Counted from the first letter of the stretch, positions 34,980 to 46,724 are shown. The stretch: DNA of 64,000 nucleotides from Ophiura sarsii (GCA_035610835.1 CM069456.1:32037359-32101358); one strand, 5' to 3'. The notes: generated by a model not told the origin, from the sequence alone. Numbers and translations: made by a program.

Positions 34980-35365
34980 TGCCTTTTCTTCTACAATCTT
35001 CGGGTCTACGATGGAGTAAATCCATGAGGGAAATAGTAATCTACAGGCGCAATTCACTAAAGCATCGCCAATGCATCGCACTTAACGATAAATACGGTCC
35101 CCAAGGTAGGCATCTGAGGTGTGAAATATCACACTTTGGTTTAAAAGTAAGATTTACGCGCGCATCGCTTTTATTTAAAGCATTTTTTCATGACACATTT
35201 ATCTGATAAAAGGTCGTTTACCTCACGATCGAACATCTATGACGAAGCACTTATGTGTGTAGTTATATGTTGATTATGATCTAAGAGTCTCCTTCAAAAG
35301 CTAAATGCATTTCCCAAGTGTACCCTTTGAAATCACTTTAGAACACTCTTTTAACATAGGGAACA
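34980..35365. repeat. Duplicated block D, copy 2
   Basis: Second copy of the block at 30920-31290, in the same orientation 4.06 kb away, with scattered substitutions and small indels. It shares the core tracts CTCACGATCGAACAT, GACGAAGCACTTATGTGTGT and CTCCTTCAAAAGCTAAATGC. Confidence 0.85.
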
Positions 35366-35474
35366 TTGTATTTTAAAATAGATGTGTGCGGTGATTCGTT
35401 CGCAGTTCGTAGCATCAGTATTCGCCAGCATCTAGTGAGTCCTATAATAGAGACTCCTAGGCTTTACTCAGGAA

Positions 35475-35490
35475 GGGGAGGAGTGGGGGG

Positions 35491-35524
<34 letters not shown>

Positions 35525-35534
35525 GGGGGGAGAG
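35475..35534. repeat. Poly-G tract with 32 consecutive G
   Basis: G run at 35492-35523, bordered by G-rich sequence on both sides. It could form G-quadruplexes on the + strand and is also a likely place for sequencing or assembly length error. The glycine-rich ORF through it is an artefact. Confidence 0.95.
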
Positions 35535-35559
35535 GGCAGTCAACGTCGTTTAAAAGATA

Positions 35560-36328
35560 ATCTCGTGTTTAATTAGACATGAGTTTAGTTAGACGGCCCT
35601 AGGTATTTAATTTTTAACACTTATTGTGTCATTTAGTTCTATTCAATTCGTAGTGGTATTATATGTGTGATACCAAAATATTTCAACGAGCGTTTTCATG
35701 TGGTCCCGGCATTTGACGTTTTTAATTTTTTAATGGGTAAAGTATTTTTGAGATTCCGTCTTTCTTTTTCTTTGATTGAATGATCCTAAAACTGGTTTAA
35801 ACACCTACTACCACTGCAAAAAGGTTGCTTAAAATACGTTGCTAAAAGTACTTTTATCATCCGTTGGTTGACGTGTTGTCATTTGTTATTTTTAATTTTT
35901 TTTAGTAAACAATATAAAATCACCATTATTGCGTGGTATTGCATGATTGGTTGCGTAACTTGAAGAGCACTAGGCCTTTGTAAAATCTTTTTATTTCATG
36001 GTTCTGGATTCTTTGGTTTATACAAAATTGCTTTAAAATGCTCATTGGACTAAAGTAAATCTATTACCAAGATGACATAATGTGCAGAATAATAGGTTTT
36101 TACAAATGCATTGAAAGAATAGGACGGAAGATTCTCAATGTCTGACCGTGGCCAGGTGCATAATGTCTAACATCCATCTCAGCGCTGAGACCCCCGATCA
36201 GTGGAAGCTCGATGACTGCTTTATAATTAATTAATTGGCTCTTGGATCATTGCATTCAGTCCTGGTGGTACAAATATGTAATTGACCGAGCCTCATAGCT
36301 ATAATTATATAGTACTTAAAAGTATAGT
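35560..36328. other. No recognisable feature
   Basis: Intronic. A short block near 35835-35880 repeats part of 4235-4300. No gene was seen. Confidence 0.4.
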
Positions 36329-36329
36329 A

Positions 36330-36681
36330 TGCGATCTTTTCCATGGGACGACCTCTATCATTGATGTTTTTTTGAAAGCAGATTTTATTGCAGATTAACA
36401 TTTTTGATCATAAATCATAAATATATTCTGAGTAACAGAGCGATACGATTTCAAATTATTTCTAAATCATGATTTAAAGAGGTTGAAATAGATTGTCCTG
36501 CTCAGGACAGTTTATTTTCATTCTAAATTCATTCTAAAACTATCATTTTAAAGTATTTAGGAATCGTATCACCCTGTAACTTGGAATGCATATGTAATTT
36601 ATGATCAGAAATGTAAATCTGCAAGAAAATCTGCTTTCAAAAAACAAAAAATCTAGAGGGCGTCCCATGGAAAAGATCGCA
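36330..36681. mobile_element. TIR MITE, TGCGATCTTTTCC ends
   Basis: 352 bp with near-perfect inverted ends TGCGATCTTTTCCATGGGAC and GTCCCATGGAAAAGATCGCA, flanked by TA. Sub-terminal regions also pair (GAAAGCAGATTTT with AAAATCTGCTTTC). No transposase. Confidence 0.85.
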
Positions 36682-36683
36682 TA

Positions 36684-37870
36684 AATATGCCTTTAAGTGG
36701 TCCACTCATCATTTTTACTGTTGCAAACATATTTATAACATATCCAATGTTTAGCAACAATAGTACAATGGTATTTAGATTACGGAAATTCACTCTCATT
36801 ACCTTATTAAAAGTTTCTTGGCCTTCATATTCCAAATATCGACTAACATATCGACTAACATATCTAGAATGCAGAATATCAATTTGCTCACTAATCCATC
36901 TGTTGAATACAAAGTTACAATCCTAACGCTTTACACATTTTTGGAACTAATCCTTCTATCTTCCTTTCCTTTCATACCGCATTTTACGCTTATATTAGTA
37001 TCATAACATCCTAGTACTCGAATTAGATTATAATCCATGAAATGCATTAATTTGTGATCTTCCATCTACAATGTCTATGGGCAGCTTACATTTCACGAGT
37101 AACTTAGCTTGTTCGATTTCCATAGCGTGTAACCTAAGCCTTAAATTGTCCGTGTTGTAATCCAACAAAAATAAGATAGTAATTCCAAGTCGGAATTGTA
37201 TATGAAGAGAAAATTCAACAATATACGATAGAGTATACTCTTATGATCGACTGTTTCATGATTGTAATATTATACTATACGCAAACAAATGATTCTTGAT
37301 ATCACACCATGGTGGCAAAATTTGAGGCCACATTTGCACTTTACAACAAGCGGTGCTTTACTTTTTTCCAGGTGTATATATCAATGATAACCGGTCAAAG
37401 ATAATCTGTGAAAAGCTAAATAAGAAAAAAAATAAAAAATAAATACAAACCTTCATACTGGCTGAATCTTAAGTGGAAAGAGTAACAAATCATTACAGTT
37501 ACATCTTATATTACTGCGCTTTAGCCATCAATCTGTTTACGACATGAAATGCAAACAAAACTAGGTTAAAATCTAAACGAAATCTGTGTTAAGTTGACGA
37601 ATGATTGACCACAGACTGCAAAAATAAGATAAAACAGGATCGGTAACCTAGTATTAACATGATTGAAGCGCACGCTTGTTTAGGTTTGTAAAGGGGATAT
37701 AACAAACGAATTTGGCAAGGCATTTATGTACACGTGCCCATCCAGGTGCAAGTAAAATAATAGTGTAAAACCTGAATAAATACTCTGTCTGAATATCAAA
37801 ATACGGATAAAAAGTTCACGAGTGCTTTGTTATCAGCCAATTCTTGTCTGGATTCTATCAAGGGACAATA
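36684..37870. other. No recognisable feature
   Basis: Intronic AT-rich sequence. A small direct duplication (CGACTAACATAT twice at about 36839-36862) is the only structure noted. Confidence 0.4.
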
Positions 37871-37879
37871 GGTACGAGA

Positions 37880-38570
37880 GGTAGCACAGCGCTATCTTTA
37901 GGCTTAAACATATCCATAAGCGTGGTAAGCGTCTACTATGATCTTATCTAACTATACGACAATTCCCAGTTGTCAGTCCTCAAAGTCGATCTGTAAAACG
38001 GGCGAAAAATAGAATTGCCTTGTACAAAACCTTTCAATGCAGAGCTGGGATTCCTTAAAGCACTTTAAGAACAAATCCTGAAAAGACTTCTTACTGTCTC
38101 AACTAGAATATGTAAGCATTCAGTATATCATATACCGTATATGATATAGACATCGATCTAATAAATCATATGACCTTCAACTGTAAACCAAATACCAGGT
38201 CTGGACGATTGAAAAAGATCATGAGCTATGAAACAAAGCCTCCTCCTGAACGATAAAAGAGTTCCAGACTAAGCATCAAGCTTTTGTTTGAGCATGAAAT
38301 TCAGACGGTTACGTACATGCATATCATACAGACTTAATTACGCTTGAAGAAGAATATTGCAGGTGTTTTTGAGAGAAGTTAAAGGTGATGTTGCTTTTGG
38401 CAGTATTTCAGTTTTAAAGATATTTGTATCCGACCTAGCGTTACAATAAGACAAACCAAATGTCTCCGTTACACGAGTAAGGTCTAGCCATGATATATCC
38501 ATGTAATGGAGCTAATACGTTGGCCGATAAGCGGTGTCTGACCTTCACGCCTTTAAGAAATAACGGGAAA
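37880..38570. repeat. Segmental duplication E, copy 1
   Basis: About 0.7 kb resembling 40270-40915. The best tracts are TTGAAGAAGAATATTGCAGG, CCTAGCGTTACAATAAGAC, TATATCCATGTAATGGAGCT and GGTGTCTGACCTTCACGCC. Non-coding. Confidence 0.8.
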
Positions 38571-38584
38571 AGTATACTTTATGT

Positions 38585-38910
38585 CCCAGATACTAGTATG
38601 CCAGTATTGTTCAATAGTGGAACATAGATGGTGCCAGTATCGCTTTACAGTATACTGGTGCTATCTATTGTTCCAGTTTCTAGCGATGCTGGAACGTTTT
38701 TATGTTCCATGTATCGGGCGATACTGGTACACATTTGTCACAATAATGTATCAGTATCATTACAATTATGTATCAGTATCAGTATCGCCCGATACTGGAA
38801 CACCCAGTATCATCCGATAACAGAACACTGACGTTGCACCAGTATTGAACAATACCGGGTGTTCCAGTCTCGGACGATACGAATACAGTCCTGAATCTTG
38901 GACCTAAAGT
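38585..38910. repeat. AGTATCG palindromic minisatellite, cluster 2
   Basis: Dense hairpin units: CCAGTATCGCTTTACAGTAT, TATCGGGCGATACTGGTACA, AGTATCGCCCGATACTGG, CAGTATCATCCGATAAC, GTATTGAACAATACCGG. It ends with GGACCTAAAGTACACTTTTC, the reverse of the start of cluster 3. Confidence 0.85.
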
Positions 38911-39231
38911 ACACTTTTCCCAATATAAAGATAAAAATACAAAAAACTTTATTGGTTTATCAAGTTTTGAGTGAATTGCGTCAACTAGCAATTCAAATTT
39001 TCCGGAGGCATAGTGCTACCGCAAACAGACCCGTCAAAATAAATCTATATTACGTAGAATCAGTGTATGTAGAATTAACCCAGCTTAATTGTATCTGGTA
39101 ACCGGAATGTATACATAAGTGAAATCTTTTTTTTTAATGTGTAGGTAGACAATCTACCAGAAATATATGTATGTCGTGTACATATTTGATACATACCGGA
39201 AAAAAATATTTTAAATAAGCTATCTAGTCTC

Positions 39232-39425
39232 CATAACATTCCATGTGTCCGGACGCACAGCTAGACGATCGAGGTATATCATTCTAAATCAGTAGTTCAA
39301 ATGGTCATTAAATATCCATTTTCTTATGTAATGAACACCGACAAAAATGCCCGTCTAATGTGATTTTATATACAAAGAAAAATCGGTCAAATGATAGCGA
39401 TATGACGCTAATACTTTAGATAAGA
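39232..39425. repeat. GTCTGGACGCACAG repeat, copy 1
   Basis: GTGTCCGGACGCACAGCTAG, then ATATCATTCTAAATCAGTAG, then GTCTAATGTGATTTTATATA. The same order recurs at about 43713, 44395, 45690, 46525 and 46775. Confidence 0.75.
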
Positions 39426-39754
39426 CATAAAATAATACTATACTAGTATTCGATGGCGAGTATTTCCAAGTTATGCTAACACAAATGGGCTTTTACAGCA
39501 AACATGGGTACTGGCATTGTTACGTGAATCATCACTGGAAAGAGGAGCAAACCTCCTAATTATCTTGAATCACTGTACACTGAAGCTACCCACGTTACCT
39601 GGTTATGTTACCAAAAATCATTCATGTAGATGTATTAACTATATAGCATAAAAACAGGGATACTATTAATTTTGGGATAGGAAAGTCCTATACTAACGTA
39701 CGTAGCGAAAACGGTCCCTTTGGCATATTACATAAATTATGGTAATCATCGGAA

Positions 39755-40159
39755 TGTGTCGGTGACCGGCGTTATAACGCGTTTAACAATGTTTAACCAG
39801 GTTTAACGTAATATTTGGTCGGCATAGGTTTGAGGGCGCTGTGGATTTACACAGACGACGGTGGCCACGCGAAACCTAAATGTTGAATACGTAATGAATA
39901 ACACGTAATCGCGAATGTTAATCTTATCATTTTGACAAATTCTTCATAATTAGAAGAGTTGTCATCATTAACCGGGCGATGACTGTTAAAAATAATTCAA
40001 AATAGTGCACTCTCGTTGACATATTGGGTCGTCTGAGAGACGCGTGGCCAGCGTCGTGTCGTCTGCTACAATCACACCTGATCGGTATAGCGCCACCAGT
40101 TCTATGCCGACCAAATTTTAATTTAAAAGTGGCCTCCGATCGGCAAGCTCAGTGACACA
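39755..40159. mobile_element. TIR element, TGTGTCGGTGA ends
   Basis: The left end TGTGTCGGTGA is inverted at the right as TCAGTGACACA. Further in, TTTGGTCGGCATAG (near 39812) pairs with CTATGCCGACCAAA (near 40107). About 400 bp, no ORF. Confidence 0.55.
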
Positions 40160-40269
40160 CCCCTGATAAAAACCTTAATTAATACCCTCTTGAAATTCAA
40201 AATACGTTATCAGCCTATATTATATCTTGTCTGACTGAACTGAACACAACGCAACATTTTACCATAACA

Positions 40270-40915
40270 TTCTTGATAATCGTGATAAGCGTTTATTAGA
40301 TATTCTTATCTAACTTATCCGACACTTCATGAGGTCGGTCCCACGAATCAGTCTGTACTGTGCGAAACTTTGACTCCTCAAGGATCTATGTTTTGACGAA
40401 CACTTGCTGTTGCAAAAGGCTTGTCAAGTCGATGTTGCTATTCTTTAAACGCATATATTTCAATTGTTATTCTAAATTTCCCAACTAGAAAATGAGAACT
40501 CTTAGTATTAGATACACTACTATAACCATTAAATATATACCAAATAACCTGGACGATTGAAAACGACCATGAACTTTGAAACAAAGCCTTCTGAATTATT
40601 ACACACAGGCGTAATAACATACTACTTTTGAGCTTGAAATGTATAACATCTACGTACATGTATACCTCGTATCAGACTTAATTAAGCTTGAAGAAGAATA
40701 TTGCAGGTGTTTTTGAGAGGACTTAAAGGTTATGTAGCGTTTGGAAGTATTTTAGTTCGATATTTCTATACGCCCTAGCGTTACAATAAGACGAACCAAA
40801 ATGTCTCTATTGCACGAGGACGCTCTAGCCATAGTATATCCATGTAATAGAGCTAATGTACGTTGGCCGAAAAACGGTGTCTGACCTTCACACCTTTGAG
40901 ATACAACTGTTGCTC
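40270..40915. repeat. Segmental duplication E, copy 2
   Basis: Second copy of 37880-38570, in the same orientation. Its flanks differ, and it has small indels relative to copy 1. Confidence 0.8.
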
Positions 40916-41097
40916 GATAGCCTCAATCCTCACTCTCAGACATTTAACACCATTTTCAGGTGTAACACATTTAAAATAAATATGAAGACATTTGATAACA
41001 GAAAATAAAATGATTTGGTTAATCAAATTTTGTATAGTATTGCTATAGGAAACATTTTGGCGACATACCGCTACCCAACATTAAACTTACTCTAACT

Positions 41098-41444
41098 CAG
41101 GCTTTCTCAACTAGATTTACCGATGCGCCACATTTTAGTAACCAACTTGATGAAGCTCCACTTGGTCATATTTTTTAGAATTTACAATTGCAAAATTCCC
41201 GTCACAAAATAGTTTAACATAATTATGTAGGCAACATAATAACTAATATTACTCTTTTGAGGGCACATGCTCGCATAGCGCGCGAAAAATTGCTGTATTT
41301 ATACAACTGACCGTCATAGGCCTATGCAATCTGGCCATATCATGATATGATATATTTTTAAAACAAATTTTAACCACTCTCGCGCCACTTAGGATGCCTT
41401 GATGCGCCACAAGTGGCGCGCGCGCCACCATTTGAGAATGCCTG
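41098..41444. mobile_element. hAT MITE with perfect 8-bp target duplication
   Basis: 347 bp, with the left end CAGGCTTTCTCAACTAG and the right end CATTTGAGAATGCCTG. CTCTAACT is duplicated exactly on both sides (41090-41097, 41445-41452). An 8-bp duplication with CAG...CTG termini is diagnostic for the hAT superfamily. No transposase. It carries a GC-rich TGGCGCGCGCGCCA palindrome. Confidence 0.92.
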
Positions 41445-41452
41445 CTCTAACT

Positions 41453-42395
41453 AAACATACCCAGGGTTACGTTGAATACATACATGGTGCAAATCTTTCT
41501 GGATCGTTACGCTTAATCAATCAGGATGTATCAATATCGAAATATCAGATAATATTTCACTTACCAAAATAAGGGCTTCTTTTTTTTATCCTGTTTCTTA
41601 TGATTGCAATTAAATTCTACACCTGAAAGCATACTATCACGAACATTATCACGACAATTTTAAGAACCAATGATAACAATTTAGATCACATGGTGTTCTT
41701 AAATGTGTAAATGATACGAACGATGTACAATGAAAAAGCTAAATTGGTAAGAAAATGATTTCCCGGGAGATTGTAGACTGTGATTCATGTGAAAATGTGG
41801 TAATGTAATACAAATATGGCTTGGTGGTTTGCGTAGAATATTATGGCAAAATAATCCCTCGCCTAATAAGGGGTGGTGGTGGGGATGGGATGGGTCGGGG
41901 TAAGGCGGGGGGAGGGGGGGGGGGGGGGGGGGGGTCATTAGCCCCTATATTGCGTATCAATTATCACAACTTTATTTCATGATTTGTAGATGTGCTTTAT
42001 ATGTATAGGCCTACCGAATGTTTTTCAAATCCGACATTTTGTTTTTGGGTTATGGTTGCAACCGTATCGTAAGTTTGCAATTTTGTAGGTTTGATATATC
42101 GGCCTTTATAAAATCACATAACTTAAAGGGCGCTCTACATTTTTAAATAAAGGTTCACATCTTTTTTGTTTACATTTAACGTTTAATATAGCCAGATATG
42201 AAAACAACCAAAATCATAAGAAATACACCGAAATGTACAAAATATGAGTATATTTTAATTATCAATATAGATTCAATATTTTTCGAGTACAGATGTTAAA
42301 TATCACTGTTTGAAAGATTTTACGTGTATAACTATTAGTAAATCGCAATTTTAACACAAGTTCGCCTCACCGAAGAAAAAGCATTTTCAATGAAG
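41453..42395. other. Intron with G-rich block, otherwise unrecognised
   Basis: A G-rich stretch runs 41868-41934 and ends in 21 consecutive G (41914-41934). I see no gene in the rest. Confidence 0.6.
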
Positions 42396-42399
42396 TTAA

Positions 42400-42759
42400 A
42401 GGGACATTAAGAGATGTGGTGGAGGCAGCGCTCTCAATTACAAAAATATATGATAAAAACTGGGATTTGTATATTTTTACAATTGTATTACATATGTATG
42501 AACTTACACCTATAAGGATTAAGAAAAATTAGCCCTCTTTGTACCATGAAACGTCGATTCAAAAATGCTGGTAGAGCCGCAACCAGCATTTTACATGGTT
42601 AAGGGTGGTATTCCAACATATTCAAAGCATTGTTTTAATCAAGTTTCGCTGGGTGTTTTTTTTAGTAGAAACAACAATAATGGCAATTTGTAATGTTCAT
42701 CTTGAATTCTGAAGTAAATTAATTAAAATTAAAAAAATTAAACATGACATTGTGTCCCT
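42400..42759. mobile_element. TTAA MITE, AGGGACA family
   Basis: 360 bp between TTAA copies (42396-42399, 42760-42763), with inverted ends AGGGACA and TGTCCCT. No ORF. TTAA targeting suggests piggyBac or Kolobok mobilisation. Confidence 0.7.
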
Positions 42760-42783
42760 TTAACATTTACTTCATATGATGAT

Positions 42784-42997
42784 CCAGATTCGTACGGATC
42801 GACAACCGTAGATCGGAGAGAGTAAACGCACTGGGAAAAACGGACAGTTTTGTGTAGATAAACGGAACGCGGTTAAATAATGACCAACCAATACATCTTT
42901 AGCCATGCTTAGCGAACGCATTGAACAACTCCCGTGAACGGACAGCTAGTGCGTTTACCTTCTCCGATCTACGGTTTTCAATCCGTACGAATCTGGA
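42784..42997. mobile_element. Palindromic MITE
   Basis: CCAGATTCGTACGGAT is inverted as ATCCGTACGAATCTGG. The next tract ACCGTAGATCGGAGAGAGTA pairs with CTTCTCCGATCTACGG, and AAACGCACT with AGTGCGTTT. About 55-bp arms. Confidence 0.8.
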
Positions 42998-43466
42998 TGC
43001 CATCACTTACCGAGCCAAAAACACATAATATTATCTCTCCCCAGACCCCCACCATTAGAAAGTTCTGCATAGACTATGCTTAATGTCGTTTTATTGTGTT
43101 CAAAAAGCGTTCTTGTCTGTATCTTCACAATTGAATTCTCTATCGCGAGGTTTTGGCCAATCGTCAATGACGTCCCTTTCTGATATACAATGTACAGTAT
43201 TGTATATTTGCAGCGTCGGTGCACATGTAACCCGCTGTTTGCAATCCATTGCAAAATATAGAACTTGAAAAGGCTGTCGTGAAGACTAGTGATTTATTTG
43301 GAACAGCCTTTATCTACAGTTTTACATTTGAATTGGATTGAACGGTTTTTTCCCTGAAGTAAAAATATGAGCTAAAACTTGTCGACAATGATGTAGACGA
43401 TTAATCAGAAACGGGTACCTGATAAGAGACCTGAAACTTTTATCTTGATGAAATCATCTAAAGCAT

Positions 43467-43686
43467 TCATGTTCCACGCGGATATTATAGTTTTACGATG
43501 TACACAACAGATTTTCAGAAACTTTACTCAACTACTAAAGTCTATTCCAGAAATCACTGAACCAATACTAGGCATGTTTGTACTTATTTTAATGCATTTC
43601 TCATAGTGATTACAAATATTGTAATGAAATTAAATAATTATGACATTTTTGGAAAAAAATGTGTGACATTTTGCGCGTGGAAGGGG
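43467..43686. mobile_element. TTAA MITE, CACTTTCCACGCGG family, copy 2 (decayed)
   Basis: Reverse orientation relative to copy 1. TTCCACGCGG, then AACCAATACTAGGCATGTTT, then ATGCATTTCTCATAGTGATT; the right end GCGCGTGGAAGGGG is followed by TTAA (43687-43690). The left TTAA has been lost. Confidence 0.75.
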
Positions 43687-43699
43687 TTAACCACCGACG

Positions 43700-43915
43700 T
43701 ATTATATCTCCGTGTACATTACACTGTGTCTGGATGCACAGCTGGACAAGGCATATCATTCCAAATCCGTACTTAAAAATGGTCTCGGATTAAAGATAGT
43801 GAAGCGATGCTCATACCTTTCAATTTTAATTAGACCTCATGTGCTTCTCATATCACTACTAGCCTACATACAAAAAGGTGTTTATGAAAGCGTCAAAAAC
43901 CTCCTTATGTTCCCA
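43700..43915. repeat. GTCTGGACGCACAG repeat, copy 2
   Basis: CCACCGACGTATTATATC leads into GTGTCTGGATGCACAGCTGG and GGCATATCATTCCAAATCCG. It is interrupted at 43920 by the TTAA MITE. Confidence 0.75.
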
Positions 43916-43923
43916 TCCCTTAA

Positions 43924-44120
43924 CACTTTTGGACCTGTGATTTTGACATTTCGCTGGTAATAAATCATCTAAGATGTTGTCAACCGCTGACTATGTGGTC
44001 CATTGTCAGGGTAATGAAGGTTGTCCTTTGCAGTCTTTTAATTGGACCACATAGTGGGAAATAGACACATCCTTAGATGATTTATTACCGGCGAAATGTC
44101 AAATCACCGGTCCAAAAGTG
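43924..44120. mobile_element. TTAA MITE, CACTTTTGGACC family
   Basis: 197 bp between TTAA copies (43920-43923, 44121-44124), with inverted ends CACTTTTGGACC and GGTCCAAAAGTG. The inner GGTAATAAATCATCTAAG pairs with TTAGATGATTTATTACC, and GACTATGTGGTCC with GGACCACATAGTG. Fully palindromic and probably recent. Confidence 0.9.
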
Positions 44121-44349
44121 TTAAGGGACTGAGAATATAACACTTGCATTTTCCAGATTTCTGACCTCTTTGATTTGAACGAATTTAATGTTTCAGACAC
44201 ATTTTACCTCGGTTTGGCAGGATTGAATGGTACTCAAAGCCTAAGGTATTAGACATATGAGCTGAATTGTGTTTAAATGTCTGGGAATTATACCGATGAT
44301 TAAGCAGAAATAAGTTTGTATCACGTTTAAGTCTAAAACAAAAGCCCGA

Positions 44350-44560
44350 TATTGATGAAACTAAAGCACCCACCCCAACCACCGATGTATACGTTACATT
44401 GATTGTGTCTGGACGCACAGCTAAACAAGGCATATCGTTTCCTAATTCGTAGTTCAAATTGTCACGGAGCATTAAGTTTTTCTGTAATGGATACAATCAA
44501 AAATGTTCGTCTAATGTTATTTCACTTACCATGAGAGACTATCAAAGGATGGTGAAATGA
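44350..44560. repeat. GTCTGGACGCACAG repeat, copy 3
   Basis: ACTAAAGCACCCACCCCAAC, then GTATACGTTACATTG, then GTGTCTGGACGCACAGC and CGTCTAATGTTATTTCACTT. Confidence 0.75.
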
Positions 44561-44576
44561 TGCCTATACTCTTTGG

Positions 44577-45090
44577 GTCGTATTCTCGTATTAAACACGG
44601 TTTTAGCTTAAAACAGTGTTTAATTAAACTCGTGTCTAAATTAAACGCGAGTTTATCTTTTGAGCGACGTGTTTAACAAAACGCCATTTTAGACTCCGCA
44701 GATCTCGTCCCAAGAGTGATCGTTGGTTAACTGTATACAGGTAATCAATTTATTGTGGCCCAAATGGGTTACAATTATAAATAGATATCGACCGAATTCC
44801 TCAAATGCACGAGGATTTTCGAGAGTACACGATCTGCACGTCAGCTGGCACCAGGCACGGTTGAGTAATCATTCAAGGCGTACGATTGGTGCACGATTAA
44901 GTTAAACGCTCGTTAAACTACCTTCAAACCCATGTTATAAAGTTCCACACTTTACAGTGAGTTAGACGTGTGTTTAAGTTAAACACATTTTCGAGAATTG
45001 CGTATAGATAAACGATGTGTTTAAAGTCAAACGTAAGCGCGTATTTAGCTTAAAACTGCGTTTGAATACGTACATGTACGAGAATACTCC
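44577..45090. mobile_element. GTATTCTCGTA element, full copy
   Basis: The left end GTATTCTCGTATTAAACACG with GGTTTTAGCTTAAAACAGTG is inverted at the right as TTTAGCTTAAAACTGCG and TACGAGAATAC. Internal GTTTAA-rich words recur. About 510 bp with no ORF. A left-end fragment is at 33290. Confidence 0.75.
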
Positions 45091-45204
45091 CATGTACTTC
45101 TTGTCACAGCTTTGTCAAACAAACTTTTTATAAAGTCCCCAGCTTTATGCAATCTCTTACCGTTACAGTGTACAGATTCTGTAAGCCATGTAGACCTATT
45201 GGAA

Positions 45205-45500
45205 AAGTGTACTTTAGGTCCCCAGTATCGTTCAATACTGGAACATAAAAGTTTCCAGTACCACTCGATACTGGCACGGTTTTATGTTCCAGTATCGGGC
45301 GATACTGGTACACGTTCTACCTGTGTAATTTGTCCTAGTAGTGAACGATAATAAATTTGGTTCCAATATCGCCCGATATTCGTACATTTTATATGTCTCA
45401 GTATCGTCCGATACTGGAACACTGACTTTGTAGCATTATCGAACGATACTGGGTGTACCAGTATCGAACGATGCTAATACAGTCTCGGATCCGGGACCTT
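45205..45500. repeat. AGTATCG palindromic minisatellite, cluster 3
   Basis: Starts GAAAAGTGTACTTTAGGTCC, then CCAGTATCGTTCAATACTGG, CCAGTACCACTCGATACTGG, CCAGTATCGGGCGATACTGG, CAGTATCGTCCGATACTGG and GTATCGAACGATGC. Units are near-perfect inverted repeats of about 20 bp joined by AACAT-type linkers. Confidence 0.88.
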
Positions 45501-45649
45501 TCAGACCTATTATTCAAATTCAGTATTGCGTCTCTTCTTTTTTATTCGATATAATAACTGATCCTGTATGTTAAAATGTGTAGAAATTAGGTAACGATAA
45601 CGATAAACCCAAACCACGTTCCTCATACAAATCTAAAACTTTCATTCTA

Positions 45650-45900
45650 ATGAAATTAAAGCACCCAAGTTTAACCTCCACCGTATAAGATACATTGTGT
45701 CAGGACGCACAGTTCGACAAGCTATATCATTCCATATCAGTACTTCAAAAATGGTCACGGAATATATCAAGTTGTTTTTCTGTTATAAATACCGACACAA
45801 ATACCAGTCGATCGATCAAAAAATAGTGAAGCGACGGTTATTGCTTTCAAATTTAATACCACTGTATGTGCTTCTGATATCATTACTAGCCTACATCAAG
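45650..45900. repeat. GTCTGGACGCACAG repeat, copy 4
   Basis: GAAATTAAAGCACCCAAG, then GATACATTGTGTCAGGACGC and CTATATCATTCCATATCAGT, then the AAATAGTGAAGCGACG block shared with copy 2. Confidence 0.75.
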
Positions 45901-45944
45901 CTTTTCATAAAAACGCCAAAGACCTGGCATTCAGAATATAATTC

Positions 45945-46360
45945 GCTTCAAAATTGTTATGTATGTTTATAAGTGTATCAATAATGTCGCACCATCGTAT
46001 TTGAGAGATTTCGTTTCGCTACAGAGTGACAGGTACACATCTGAATGCAGGCGAGGTCTCAGATCTGCCTCGGATTCTACCTGGATCTATGTTCCACGCT
46101 GTAAGAAAAGAGATGGTGATTCCTACTTCCTGGTTGCTGCTTCCAAATTCTGGAATGAGCTCCCAGTACATCTGACATGTGTCTAAGGGAATCTGTTTCC
46201 TTGCCTGCCTTCAGACCTTTCTGTTTCCAACATCAGTTACCCTGTTTTCCTTGTTTTTATGTTCTACATGTAGCGCTGAGTTCTTGATAGAGCGCCTAAT
46301 AAATGCATTGTATTATTATCATTATTATTATTATTATTATTGTTATTATTATGTAGTTTA
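45945..46360 (+). pseudogene. CR1/L2-like LINE 3' end
   Basis: The frame at 45959-46186 reads YKCINNVAPSYLRDFVSLQS and later RRGLRSASDSTW and DSYFLVAASKFWNELPVHL. This matches the extreme C-terminus of CR1/L2-type reverse transcriptase ORFs (the CLNGLAPSYL and FSVAAPKLWNSLP positions). A short 3' UTR follows, then GAGCGCCTAATAAATGC and an ATT microsatellite (46310-46351), the usual tail of such elements. It is 5'-truncated. Confidence 0.85.
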
Positions 46361-46479
46361 AACACCTTTTGCTTGTAGACGTGATTTAAAGTATGTGAAA
46401 ACTTGTGGAAAGTATTAAATTGTAAACGATGGACTAGAAACAGGTGTGTGCCTCACGATCCTCATAGAAATATAACACT

Positions 46480-46640
46480 TTTATTTTGATGGAATTAAAG
46501 CATTCAAGTGAACCACCACCGTATATGTTACATTGTGTCTGGACGCACAGATGGACAAAGCAAATGGAACCCAAAGCCATAAGTAATAAGACACGAGCTG
46601 AAATGACATGTTAATATGCGTAGAAATTAAGCAGACGATC
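46480..46640. repeat. GTCTGGACGCACAG repeat, copy 5
   Basis: GGAATTAAAGCATTCAAGTG, then TGTTACATTGTGTCTGGACG and CACAGATGGACAAAGC. Shortened relative to the other copies. Confidence 0.75.
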
Positions 46641-46724
46641 AACCAGAACAAGTTAGCGTCACTTTCGTCATAAACTCATAAGTTTAAATATAAATACAAT
46701 ATTGATGAAACTAAAATCTATACA

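Noticed and set aside
35366..35560. Glycine-rich protein ORF
   Set aside because: It is a translation of the poly-G tract; no coding evidence. The same holds for 63479-63757 and the proline-rich ORF at 41699-41938.
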